Source of the DNA: Bacteroidaceae bacterium
GTDB taxonomy: Bacteria; Bacteroidota; Bacteroidia; Bacteroidales; Bacteroidaceae
DNA length: 23,431 nt
Direction of reading: 5' to 3'
Assembly (NCBI GenBank): GCA_902362375.1
Contig: CABIVS010000006.1
Coordinates: 385,399-408,829 of the forward strand
Shown: positions 1-7,554 of the stretch, in pieces
How the letters are laid out: every line of letters begins with the position of its first letter
Numbering within the stretch: the stretch's first letter is position 1
Program-made: the position numbers and the translations under genes
The notes under the pieces: model-generated
What the model was told of the DNA's origin: nothing
What the model saw: the letters and a program-made list of their open reading frames with translations, nothing else
Databases searched by the model: none

Positions 1-1048
1 ACAATTCGTTTTTGACAAGGTTGATCGTACAACCGCCGAATCCGCCACCCATCACGCGTGAACCGGTAACACCGTATTCTTTAGCGCAGTCATTCAGGAA
101 GTCGAGTTCTTCGCAGCTTACTTCGTACAGCTTGCTCATACCATGATGAGTTTCGTACATCTTCTTACCTACAGTTTCGTAATCATCCTTTTCCAATGCT
201 TCACAAACGTCGAGTACACGTTGGATTTCCTCGATTACGTATTCTGCACGCATATAGTCTTCAGCGCTGATATCAGCTTTTGCTTCTTCCAGCATAGCCA
301 TTGTACAGTCGCGCAGGAATTCTACGTGCGGATGTTTTTTCTGGATAGCGGCAACAGCAGCTTCACAGCTTTGGCGACGCTTGTTGTAAGCAGAAGAAGC
401 CAATTCGTGTTTCACCACTGAATCCATCAGAACCAGGCGATAACCTTCCGGATGGAATGGGAAATACTGATACTCCAGTGAACGGCAATCCAGACGGATC
501 AAGCTGCCTGCTTTACCGAATACGGAAGCAAACTGGTCCATAATACCGCAGTTCACACCACAATAGTTATGTTCTGTAGCCTGACCCACTTTAGCCAATT
601 CAAACTTATCTATCTTGTTTTCACCGAACAGTTCGTTCAATGCGAAAGCATATGTACTTTCCAAAGCAGCAGAAGAAGACATACCTGCACCCAAAGGCAC
701 ATCACCTGCGAAAGCAGTATTGAATCCCTTCACGTCAACGCCACGTTTGATCATTTCACGGCATACACCGAAAATATATCTTGCCCAGCTGGCGCGTGGA
801 GCATCTTCTTCATTCAAGCCAAATTCCACATAATCTTTCAAGTCGATAGAGTAAGCCTTTACTTTGTCAGTACCGTTCGGTTTGATTTCAGCAATCATCC
901 CTTTATCTACCGCTCCCGGAAAAACGAATCCACCGTTGTAGTCAGTGTGTTCGCCGATCAGGTTGATACGGCCCGGAGAAGCATATAGAAAGCCGGTAGT
1001 TCCGTCAAAGTGTTTAATGAATCGACTTCTTACGTATTCTGTATCCAT
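1..1048 (-). CDS. galK: Galactokinase, 3' end outside window
   Basis: Phosphorylates alpha-D-galactose with ATP to galactose-1-phosphate, the first committed Leloir step, in the cytoplasm. My translation of the minus strand from the ATG at 1046-1048 begins MDTEYVRSRFIKHFDG. It shows the galactokinase signature GRINLIGEHTDYNGG, the GHMP ATP-binding loop PLGAGMSSSAALE, and the C-terminal GHMP motif GSRVMGGGFGGCTINLV. About 349 codons are present; the family is usually about 380-390 residues, so roughly the last 35 are off the left edge. It is the last visible gene of a minus-strand operon galM - transporter - galK, starting 51 nt after the transporter stop. Family assignment is very secure. Confidence 0.97.
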   Translation of the reverse strand, partial: MDTEYVRSRFIKHFDGTTGFLYASPGRINLIGEHTDYNGGFVFPGAVDKGMIAEIKPNGTDKVKAYSIDLKDYVEFGLNEEDAPRASWARYIFGVCREMIKRGVDVKGFNTAFAGDVPLGAGMSSSAALESTYAFALNELFGENKIDKFELAKVGQATEHNYCGVNCGIMDQFASVFGKAGSLIRLDCRSLEYQYFPFHPEGYRLVLMDSVVKHELASSAYNKRRQSCEAAVAAIQKKHPHVEFLRDCTMAMLEEAKADISAEDYMRAEYVIEEIQRVLDVCEALEKDDYETVGKKMYETHHGMSKLYEVSCEELDFLNDCAKEYGVTGSRVMGGGFGGCTINLVKNEL

Positions 1049-1099
1049 GATATTTATATTTTAAAGGTGAATAAATTGAATTCTATTCTATGTGATTGT

Positions 1100-2410
1100 T
1101 TATTCCACAGGAATATCCTTATTTACATTCTTGCAACCTACCAGACCGTAGAACAACAGGTAAGCCAAAGCGGCGATAATAACCCAATAGCTAGGCATGA
1201 AACCAGCGATATCGGCTACTAATCCCTGAATTACAGGTAAGATACCTCCACCACATACCAGTACCATAAACAGACCGGAAGCAGCAGCCAGATATTTACC
1301 TAAACCTTCTACAGCAAGGTTGAAAATACCACCCCACATGATAGAAGTACATAAGCCCACTAATACCAGATACATGGCATTGATAGGAACTTCTGCAAAT
1401 CCGAATGACAAACTACCGGTAGCGCTTTGTTGAAGTACAGGTAGATCAACCATTGTTTCTGTAGATGAGAAGATGGCAAGGAATACCAGAATCAAACCTA
1501 AAGCAGAAGTAAATGTAAGCATAGCCTTACTGGAGATTTTAGCACCAAGAGAAGCACCTGTCAAGCGTCCGATCAACATCAGGAACCAGTATGTTCCTAC
1601 TACGAATCCCGAGATTGTAGAAGCGATACCTGCTCCACCTTTTTCTACAGGGTCTGTCAAGAATAAATTCAAAGTTCCCGGTACACCTACTTCAATACCT
1701 ACATATACAAAGATTGCAATAGCTCCCAGGACGAAATGACGGAACTTCAAAGCACCTTTCATCAATTTACCGATAGGTTCTGTTGCGGTAGCGGCGTTAG
1801 GCTCTGGTATGCGTACAAACAAAAGCACGAAGAATGCGAAAGCGAACACAGCCATAGCGGTGTACATCACAGGGAATATTTGAGAAATAGTAGCTTTTTC
1901 GATAGATCCGGCGATAAGGATACCTACAAACATCGGAGTAATGGTAGCCATTACAGAGTTGAAAGAGCCACCTACCTGGATAAGCTGATTACCTTTGTTA
2001 CCTTCGCCACCAAGTTTGTTCAGCATCGGGTTCACAACAGTGTTAAGCAAACACATAGAGAAACCTGCTACGAATGCACCGATCAAATAAACAGCGAAAG
2101 CCATTTCCGGGCTTGAATGGCCGGATAAGAACTGGATACCTACGCCTATGAAGCCGATAGCTACTGCGATAAGTGCTGTTTTCTTATAGCCCACGCGTTG
2201 TAACAGGATGCCGCTCGGAATACCCATTACTGCATAAGCAATAAAGTTTCCGAAGTTTCCCAGCATACCTAATGCGTTTGATACGTCGAACTGGTTTTTC
2301 AATACGATACCCATAGGGGCAGCGAGGTTAGTAACAAATGAAATCATACCGAAAAGGAAAATCATCGTAATGATCGCAATGATTTTTCCATTCTTTTTTT
2401 CTTGTGTCAT
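1100..2410 (-). CDS. MFS glucose/galactose transporter (FucP/GluP-like)
   Basis: A 436-residue, very hydrophobic inner-membrane protein of the major facilitator superfamily with about 12 predicted membrane segments. The N-terminus (FLFGMISFVTNLAAPMGIVL) and the following loop IPSGILLQRVGYKKTAL, an MFS motif-A-like turn, fit the sugar:proton symporters of the FucP/GluP group. Its position between galM and galK, with 50-nt gaps on each side, makes galactose or glucose the most likely substrate. Substrate choice is inferred from context; the fold is seen in the sequence. ATG start at 2408-2410. Confidence 0.9.
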   Translation of the reverse strand: MTQEKKNGKIIAIITMIFLFGMISFVTNLAAPMGIVLKNQFDVSNALGMLGNFGNFIAYAVMGIPSGILLQRVGYKKTALIAVAIGFIGVGIQFLSGHSSPEMAFAVYLIGAFVAGFSMCLLNTVVNPMLNKLGGEGNKGNQLIQVGGSFNSVMATITPMFVGILIAGSIEKATISQIFPVMYTAMAVFAFAFFVLLFVRIPEPNAATATEPIGKLMKGALKFRHFVLGAIAIFVYVGIEVGVPGTLNLFLTDPVEKGGAGIASTISGFVVGTYWFLMLIGRLTGASLGAKISSKAMLTFTSALGLILVFLAIFSSTETMVDLPVLQQSATGSLSFGFAEVPINAMYLVLVGLCTSIMWGGIFNLAVEGLGKYLAAASGLFMVLVCGGGILPVIQGLVADIAGFMPSYWVIIAALAYLLFYGLVGCKNVNKDIPVE

Positions 2411-2460
2411 GGTTCAAAAAAATGTTAGTTTATAAAATTAGGTTAGTTATTTTTCAAATC

Positions 2461-3558
2461 TTATTCTTCTACCGTAAATTTGTAGACAGTGATCTGTTGG
2501 TATTCATCACCCGGCAGCAAAGTAGCCGATGGGAAATGCGGTTTGTTCGGAGTATCCGGGAAACACTGTGCCTCAAAGCAGATAGCGCTTCTGGCAGGGA
2601 ATGTAGCTCCGTGTGCACCTTCAAATCCGTTGAGCCAGTTGCCTGTATAGAGTTGTACACCCGCTTCGGTGGTATATACTTCCATGATACGTCCGCTTTC
2701 CGGATCCTTGCAAGTGGCAGCCAGATCGAGCGAACCGCTTTCCAACTTGTTCAGTACGTAACAGTGGTCATATCCTGCACCGAAAATCAGTTGCTGGAAT
2801 TTGTCGTCGATACGTTCGCCTACAGTGTGCGGGGCACGGAAATCCATCGGAGTACCCTCTACTTTGGCAATTTCACCGGTAGGGATAGAAACTTCGTCGA
2901 TAGGCGTATAGAAATCAGCGTTGATCGTAACGATGTGGTTGTTGACGGTAGGAGTAGGGTTGGAAATACCGGCGAGGTTGAAGAAACCGTGGTTAGTCAA
3001 GTTAACGACTGTAGCTTTGTCGGTGGTAGCTCGGTATTCGATATTCAGTGCATTTACTTCGTTGTCCAGGCGGTAGGTCATTTCTATTTCCAGATTGCCG
3101 GGGAATCCCTCTTCGCCATCGGCAGAAACATAGTTGAATTGCACCGTACTCTCATCAATCTGGACAGCATCCCATACACGGGCGTGGAAACCGGTAGGTC
3201 CACCATGCAGAGAGTTAGGTCCGTTGTTAATCGTGAGTTCATGTTCTTCGCCGAACAAAGTGAATTTTCCTTTCGCAATACGGTTGCCGTAGCGTCCGAT
3301 AGTAGTGCTTAAGAAAGGTTCCGGGCTGTTGATGACGTGGTCGATGCTGTCGTGTCCGAGGATTACATTGGCATACTTACCGTTTTTGTCCGGTACCATG
3401 ATAGAAAGAATGGCGCATCCGTAATTGGTTACAGCTACTTCCATTCCCTTTGCGTTTTTGAGGATAAATAAATCAGTTTTCTTATCATTTATATCCTTTT
3501 GGAAATCTTTCCGGCTAAGCCCTGATAGATTCCCTTCTGTTGGGAATGTGTTATTCAT
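2461..3558 (-). CDS. galM: Aldose 1-epimerase (mutarotase)
   Basis: Interconverts beta- and alpha-galactose (or glucose), supplying the alpha anomer to galactokinase. The frame extends to a GTG at 3612, but I prefer the internal ATG at 3556-3558, giving 365 residues and avoiding a non-family N-terminal extension. With that start, the GalM active-site residues are visible: His118 in NSLHGG, His190 in NLTNHGFFNLAG, and the catalytic Glu329 in SAICFEAQCFPDTPN. It is the first gene of the gal operon, and its promoter should lie in the 260-bp gap shared with the divergent manA. I saw no convincing TAnnTTTG on this strand there. Confidence 0.95.
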   Translation of the reverse strand: MNNTFPTEGNLSGLSRKDFQKDINDKKTDLFILKNAKGMEVAVTNYGCAILSIMVPDKNGKYANVILGHDSIDHVINSPEPFLSTTIGRYGNRIAKGKFTLFGEEHELTINNGPNSLHGGPTGFHARVWDAVQIDESTVQFNYVSADGEEGFPGNLEIEMTYRLDNEVNALNIEYRATTDKATVVNLTNHGFFNLAGISNPTPTVNNHIVTINADFYTPIDEVSIPTGEIAKVEGTPMDFRAPHTVGERIDDKFQQLIFGAGYDHCYVLNKLESGSLDLAATCKDPESGRIMEVYTTEAGVQLYTGNWLNGFEGAHGATFPARSAICFEAQCFPDTPNKPHFPSATLLPGDEYQQITVYKFTVEE

Positions 3559-3724
3559 GTCTGGTATTATTAAAATTTTCCTGCAAATAAAGGGAAATTC
3601 TTTCTTACTCACAAATTATTCCGGCTAAATATAGTAGATGCTTTAGGAAAGTTTAGCTTTATTACTTCATCTTCTTCGAATGCAAGAATAAAAGATGCTT
3701 TCTTAAATGAATTTTCATCCTCCT

Positions 3725-3758
3725 TTTCTTAAAAACTGAACTATTTTTTGTATGTTTG
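3725..3758 (+). promoter_or_regulatory. Candidate manA promoter
   Basis: A perfect Bacteroides -7 element TATGTTTG (TAnnTTTG) lies at 3751-3758. A weak -33 match, TTTC instead of TTTG, sits at 3725-3728 with 22-bp spacing. This predicts a start near 3765 and a leader of about 50 nt before the manA ATG. Inferred from consensus only. Confidence 0.55.
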
Positions 3759-3762
3759 TTGC

Positions 3763-3779
3763 CGGATTGTAACAATCCG
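3763..3779. promoter_or_regulatory. Perfect 8-bp dyad at predicted manA start site
   Basis: CGGATTGT-A-ACAATCCG is a perfect inverted repeat with a one-base centre, placed about 5 bp after the -7 element. Its position on the predicted transcription start suits a repressor operator. The one-base loop makes an RNA hairpin less likely. No regulator is identifiable. Confidence 0.45.
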
Positions 3780-3817
3780 AGCGAATTTAATCTAAGTTTA
3801 TAACAAGAAAAACAAAA

Positions 3818-4789
3818 ATGTATCCATTAAAATTCGAACCTATTCTGAAGCAGACGCTTTGGGGGGGCGACAAAATTATTCCATTCAAGCATTTGAATTC
3901 AGACTTGAAAGGAGTAGGAGAAAGCTGGGAGATTTCTGGCGTTGAGAACAATGAATCCGTAGTGGCTAATGGTCCGGATAAAGGTCTAACCTTGGCCGAT
4001 ATGGTCAGAAAGTATCGCGAGGAGCTGGTTGGAGAAGCGAATTATGCTCGTTTCGGCAATAAATTTCCACTGCTCATTAAGTTCATCGACGCCAAACAGG
4101 ATTTGTCAATCCAGGTACATCCGACAGATGAGTTGGCGAAGAAACGCCACAATTCGATGGGAAAAACCGAGATGTGGTATGTGGTAGATGCCGACAAAGG
4201 AGCTAAATTGCGTTCAGGGTTCTCTGAACAGATTACCCCGAAAGAATATAAAGAACGCGTGTTGAACAATACGATTACCGACGTATTGCAGGAATATGAA
4301 ATTCATCCGGGTGATGTATTCTTCCTTCCTGCCGGACGTGTGCACAGCATCGGGGCAGGTTCTTTCATCGCCGAGATTCAGCAGACCTCTGATATAACTT
4401 ACCGTATCTACGATTTCAACCGTAAAGATGCGAATGGCAAAACCCGCGAACTTCACACCGATTTAGCCCGTGAAGCCATCAACTATGAGGTATTGGATGA
4501 CTATCGCACTAAATACGAACCGTTGAAGGACGAACCGGTAGAACTGGTTGCTTGCACTTACTTCACGACTTCTCTGTATGACATGACTGAAGAAATCAGT
4601 TGCGACTATTCCGAACTCGATTCATTCGTAATCTTTATTTGTATGGAAGGATCCTGCAAGATGAGAGACAATGAAGGTAATGAACTGACTGTCAGTGCAG
4701 GAGAAACTATCCTGTTGCCTGCTACCACGCAAGATGTCACAATCACTCCCGAAGGAGGAAATGTGAAACTGCTGGAAACATACGTGTAA
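3818..4789 (+). CDS. manA: Mannose-6-phosphate isomerase, class I
   Basis: Zinc enzyme that interconverts mannose-6-phosphate and fructose-6-phosphate. It links hexose metabolism to GDP-mannose and GDP-fucose, both common capsule precursors. The 323-residue protein has the cupin metal ligands of type I PMI: Gln99 and His101 in QVHPTDE, Glu118 in GKTEMWY, and His176 in PAGRVHSIGAG. The N-terminus LKQTLWGGDKI is typical of the short bacterial form. It is transcribed alone: its own promoter upstream, a strong hairpin terminator immediately downstream. It probably serves general metabolism rather than belonging to the capsule operon. Confidence 0.95.
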   Translation: MYPLKFEPILKQTLWGGDKIIPFKHLNSDLKGVGESWEISGVENNESVVANGPDKGLTLADMVRKYREELVGEANYARFGNKFPLLIKFIDAKQDLSIQVHPTDELAKKRHNSMGKTEMWYVVDADKGAKLRSGFSEQITPKEYKERVLNNTITDVLQEYEIHPGDVFFLPAGRVHSIGAGSFIAEIQQTSDITYRIYDFNRKDANGKTRELHTDLAREAINYEVLDDYRTKYEPLKDEPVELVACTYFTTSLYDMTEEISCDYSELDSFVIFICMEGSCKMRDNEGNELTVSAGETILLPATTQDVTITPEGGNVKLLETYV

Positions 4790-4812
4790 GATAATATCGT
4801 ACAAAATGGAAT

Positions 4813-4864
4813 TCATCCGACTTTGTTCCGTTCTCATGATGGACAAAGCCGGATGATTTTTTTT
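4813..4864 (+). terminator. Intrinsic terminator after manA
   Basis: A stem of about 15 bp pairs TCATCCG-A-CTTTGT-T-CC (4813-4829) with GGACAAAGCCGGATGA (4841-4856), with one A/C mismatch and one bulged T. An 11-nt loop separates the arms, and eight T residues (4857-4864) follow. It insulates the recombinase from manA transcription. Confidence 0.9.
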
Positions 4865-4891
4865 GAAATATATAAAATAATAAATGATGTA

Positions 4892-5857
4892 ATGAGGAAC
4901 AAAAATGGATTTAGCCGGTGTGCAGAGTTCTACATCGGCCGTTTGCGAAAGGAGGGACGCCATTCTACGGCACATGTTTACAAGAATGCTCTCTTCTCTT
5001 TCAGCAAGTTTTGCGGCACGCTCAATGTGTCGTTCAGACAAGTCACCCGGGAAAGTTTACGGTGTTACGGGCAGTACCTTTACGAGTGTGGTTTGAAGCC
5101 CAACACGATTTCTACGTATATGCGTATGCTTCGTAGCATTTACAACCGGGGAGTGGAAGCAGGTATTGCGTCTTATGTGCCGCGACTGTTTCATGATGTT
5201 TATACAGGTGTGGATATCCGCCAGAAAAAAGCCCTGCCTGCTGTCGAATTGCATAAGCTTCTATATGAAGATCCAAAGTCGGAGCGATTGCGTCGTACAC
5301 AGGCTATTGCTGCCCTGATGTTCCAGTTTTGTGGAATGTCGTTTGCCGATTTGGCTCATTTGGAGAAATCGGCTTTGGATCAGAATGTGTTGCGGTATAA
5401 TCGTATCAAAACCAAAACTCCGATGAGTGTGGAAGTGCTTGATACAGCCAGGGAAATGATCAACCAGCTCCGTAACAGGGAAGATGCCCAACCCGATCGT
5501 CCGGATTATCTGTTTGACATTCTTAGCGGCAAACAGAAACGTCAGGATGAAAAAGGGTATCGGGAATATCAGTCCGCTCTCCGTCAGTTCAATAATTGTT
5601 TGAAAGACTTGGCTAGAGCTTTACGTCTGCAATCTCCCGTCACTTCCTATACACTTCGTCACTCTTGGGCAACGACAGCGAAGTATCGGGGAGTACCTAT
5701 TGAAATGATTAGTGAATCATTGGGCCATAAATCTATAAAAACCACACAAATCTATTTAAAAGGCTTTGGACTTAAAGAACGTACAGAGGTAAATAAAGGG
5801 AATTTATCTTACGTCAGAAACTGTTGTGTAGACAGAAAGAAAAGTGTAAAGTGCTAG
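4892..5857 (+). CDS. Tyrosine recombinase for the adjacent invertible promoter (Tsr type)
   Basis: A 321-residue site-specific recombinase expected to invert the downstream promoter segment. The frame is open from 4823, but that start lies inside the manA terminator, so I chose the ATG at 4892 (MRNKNGFSRC). A SAM-like N-terminal DNA-binding domain (about 1-95) is followed by the catalytic domain. It has a beta-sheet Lys near 173-175, Arg256/His257 in SYTLRHSWAT, His279 in LGHKSIKTT, and nucleophile Tyr288. The usual first catalytic Arg is replaced in CGMSFADLAHL (148-157), as in other Bacteroides recombinases. It ends 21 bp before the left inverted repeat, which strongly implies local substrate use. 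Partner and sites are inferred from position. Confidence 0.9.
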   Translation: MRNKNGFSRCAEFYIGRLRKEGRHSTAHVYKNALFSFSKFCGTLNVSFRQVTRESLRCYGQYLYECGLKPNTISTYMRMLRSIYNRGVEAGIASYVPRLFHDVYTGVDIRQKKALPAVELHKLLYEDPKSERLRRTQAIAALMFQFCGMSFADLAHLEKSALDQNVLRYNRIKTKTPMSVEVLDTAREMINQLRNREDAQPDRPDYLFDILSGKQKRQDEKGYREYQSALRQFNNCLKDLARALRLQSPVTSYTLRHSWATTAKYRGVPIEMISESLGHKSIKTTQIYLKGFGLKERTEVNKGNLSYVRNCCVDRKKSVKC

Positions 5858-5878
5858 TAGTCAGTATTGATATATGTG

Positions 5879-6171
5879 CGTTACTTCTTAGGTAACGGAA
5901 CTTAAATTTGACGCAAAGATAGACAAAAACATAGATAGTAAGCAAATATTCTTCCACTTTTTTTCGTTTTATCTGAAATATAAGGAAAAAAACTATCCGA
6001 ACATGAAATAATCTAATTTTCATGCTCTATACTTTTTTATTGCCTAATCTCTGGATTTTTCCTGTTGAGTATTAGGCAGTTCCATTCTTGTGCCCTATTC
6101 CTATATGTGATTTCCATTTTTATTGAGATGCGTGCCTTGTGTATGTATTGTCCGTTACCTAAGAAGTAACG
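5879..6171. repeat. Invertible segment bounded by 21-bp inverted repeats
   Basis: Left repeat 5879-5899 and right repeat 6151-6171 are exact reverse complements over 21 bp. Each site is itself a dyad. The right site reads TCCGTTAC-CTAAGAA-GTAACGGA (6151-6173), with 8-bp arms around 7 bp. The left site has the same plan with one mismatch in its outer arm. Two inward binding arms around a 7-bp core is the usual layout of a tyrosine-recombinase crossover site. The position between a recombinase and upxY matches the invertible capsule promoters known in Bacteroides. Confidence 0.93.
5914..5946 (-). promoter_or_regulatory. Invertible promoter, pointing away from capsule genes
   Basis: On the minus strand, -33 TTTG (5943-5946) and -7 TATCTTTG (5914-5921, a full TAnnTTTG match) are separated by 21 bp. 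Transcription would run left, across the left repeat and antisense to the recombinase 3' end. Inversion (x becomes 12050 - x) would move the -7 to about 6129-6136, pointing into upxY and starting just before the right repeat. The sequenced orientation is therefore read as OFF. Confidence 0.75.
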
Positions 6172-6193
6172 GAATAACATGGGGTAAAAAAAC

Positions 6194-6772
6194 ATGATTT
6201 TAACAAAACCAAAATCAATTAGTGCTGGGCCTAGTGATGGGACAGGGGAAGGCGTAGCACACTCTAAACGCTGGTATGTCGCTCTGGTTCGTATGCACCA
6301 CGAGAAGAAAGTAGCCGAGCGTTTATCTAAAATGGGGATTGAGAATTTCGTTCCTGTCCAACAAGAAATTCACCAGTGGAGTGACCGGCGCAAGATGGTT
6401 GAGTCCGTTCTTCTGCCCATGATGGTGTTTGTGCATGTAAATCCGAAAGAACGCAAAGAAGTTCTGGGTTTTTCTACTGTTAGCCGTTATATGGTGATGC
6501 GCGGTGAGAGTTCTCCGGCGGTGATCCCTGATGAGCAGATGGCTCGTTTCCGTTTCATGCTCGACTATTCAGAGGAAGCTATTTGTATGAACAGTTCTCC
6601 TTTGGCACGTGGTGAAAGGGTCCGTGTTGTGAAAGGACCTCTGACCGGGCTGGTTGGTGAACTGGTCAATGTCGATGGCAAAAGCAAGATTGCTGTCCGG
6701 CTGAATATGCTGGGATGCGCTTGCGTTAATATGCCTATTGGTTATGTCGAGGCTATCTGCGAGAAAAACTAA
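6194..6772 (+). CDS. upxY: UpxY-type capsule transcription antiterminator (NusG-like)
   Basis: A 192-residue NusG/RfaH-like protein, the standard first gene of Bacteroides capsule operons. UpxY proteins let RNA polymerase complete their own operon. The NGN domain covers about residues 26-120 (KRWYVALVRMHHEKKVAERL onward). A KOW domain lies near the C-terminus (GERVRVVKGPLTGLVGELV). A leader of about 26 polar residues precedes the NGN domain. The ATG is 22 bp after the right inverted repeat, so its expression should depend on promoter orientation. No upxZ follows: the next gene starts 32 nt downstream and is an export lipoprotein, which departs from the usual upxY-upxZ pair. Confidence 0.93.
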   Translation: MILTKPKSISAGPSDGTGEGVAHSKRWYVALVRMHHEKKVAERLSKMGIENFVPVQQEIHQWSDRRKMVESVLLPMMVFVHVNPKERKEVLGFSTVSRYMVMRGESSPAVIPDEQMARFRFMLDYSEEAICMNSSPLARGERVRVVKGPLTGLVGELVNVDGKSKIAVRLNMLGCACVNMPIGYVEAICEKN

Positions 6773-6804
6773 TACCCGTCAGTCATTATTTATCCACCAT
6801 TTAC

Positions 6805-7554
6805 ATGAATACGAAATTATCCGGTGCTTTTGCACTGATATTCTTTTTCTTCTTTTTCTCGGCTTGCCAGTCCTATAAGAAAGTACCTTATTTACAGGAT
6901 GCGGAGATTTTGAAACAGGCGAATACGCAAGTTGCACCTGTTCAGGACGCAAGACTGATACCGGGCGATGAGGTTTCCATTTTTGTTTCCACTTCCGATC
7001 CGGTTGTTTCGCAGCCATTCAATGAACAAGGCAGTACATTTCTGCTGGATGACCAGGGGAATATCAACTATCCGGTTTTAGGTAAACTTTCTTTAACCGG
7101 TTTAACAAGTCGTGAAGCTGAAAACCTGATAACGGAGAGACTGAAATCTTACGTGAAAGAACGTCCTACGGTAGTAGTCCGTATGTCCGGCTTTAAAGTT
7201 TCGGTTTTGGGAGAAGTGGCTTCCCCCGGTGTTTATCCGGTGGTGAATGAGCAGATCAATGTGCTCGAGGCACTTGCCATGGCAGGAGATTTGACAATTT
7301 ATGGTGTTCGTGATAATGTAAAACTAATCCGCGAAGACAGGAATGGGCATAAACAGTTTGTTACACTCAATCTGAACGACGCGGATTTGTTAATCTCTCC
7401 TTATTATCAGTTGCAACAGAATGACATCCTGTATGTCACTCCTAATAAAACCAAAGCGCAGAGCGCAGACATAGGAACAAGTACGACGATGTGGGTTTCG
7501 GGATTTTCCATCCTGGTGTCTATTGCCAGTTTGCTGGTCAATATACTTAGATAA
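6805..7554 (+). CDS. Wza-type polysaccharide export lipoprotein, copy 1
   Basis: Outer-membrane polysaccharide export protein of 249 residues. The signal peptide has an unusual run of six Phe and the lipobox FSAC, with Cys21 the predicted lipidated residue. A Poly_export domain (LIPGDEVSIFVSTSDP onward) and SLBB-like repeats (VSVLGEVASPGVYPV) follow, then a C-terminal membrane helix (WVSGFSILVSIASLLVNIL). It is a paralogue of the gene at 13749-14555: both begin the mature protein with CQSYKKVPYLQD and share GDLTIYG.RDNVKLIR and YYQLQQNDI.YVTPNKTKA. It follows upxY by 32 nt and is separated from its partner kinase by the whole cassette. Its 3' end overlaps the convergent amidase gene by 8 nt. 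Confidence 0.92.
   Translation: MNTKLSGAFALIFFFFFFSACQSYKKVPYLQDAEILKQANTQVAPVQDARLIPGDEVSIFVSTSDPVVSQPFNEQGSTFLLDDQGNINYPVLGKLSLTGLTSREAENLITERLKSYVKERPTVVVRMSGFKVSVLGEVASPGVYPVVNEQINVLEALAMAGDLTIYGVRDNVKLIREDRNGHKQFVTLNLNDADLLISPYYQLQQNDILYVTPNKTKAQSADIGTSTTMWVSGFSILVSIASLLVNILR

Larger units (their letters stand above)
5858..6193. other. Gene-free recombinase-upxY interval holding the invertible switch
   Basis: This 336-bp gap has no credible coding sequence. It holds the two inverted repeats, a promoter on the minus strand, and two smaller hairpins: 6002-6024, with arms CATGAAA/TTTCATG; and 6041-6078, with arms TGCCTAAT/ATTAGGCA and a 22-nt loop. Only 22 bp separate the right repeat from the upxY ATG. 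Confidence 0.85.

Noticed and set aside
2404..3312. Plus-strand open frame of 302 codons opposite galM
   Set aside because: Antisense shadow of galM, which has all active-site residues; no motif in the shadow.
3559..3612. GTG start for galM at 3612
   Set aside because: It adds 18 residues not typical of the family; an ATG at 3558 is available.
4823..4891. Recombinase start at 4823
   Set aside because: This start lies inside the manA terminator hairpin. The next in-frame ATG at 4892 gives a family-typical N-terminus.
5903..5910. Rightward -7 match TAAATTTG inside the invertible segment
   Set aside because: The -33 position would fall at about 5878-5881, where there is no TTTG. It also starts only 4 bp inside the left repeat, and the leftward promoter is far better.
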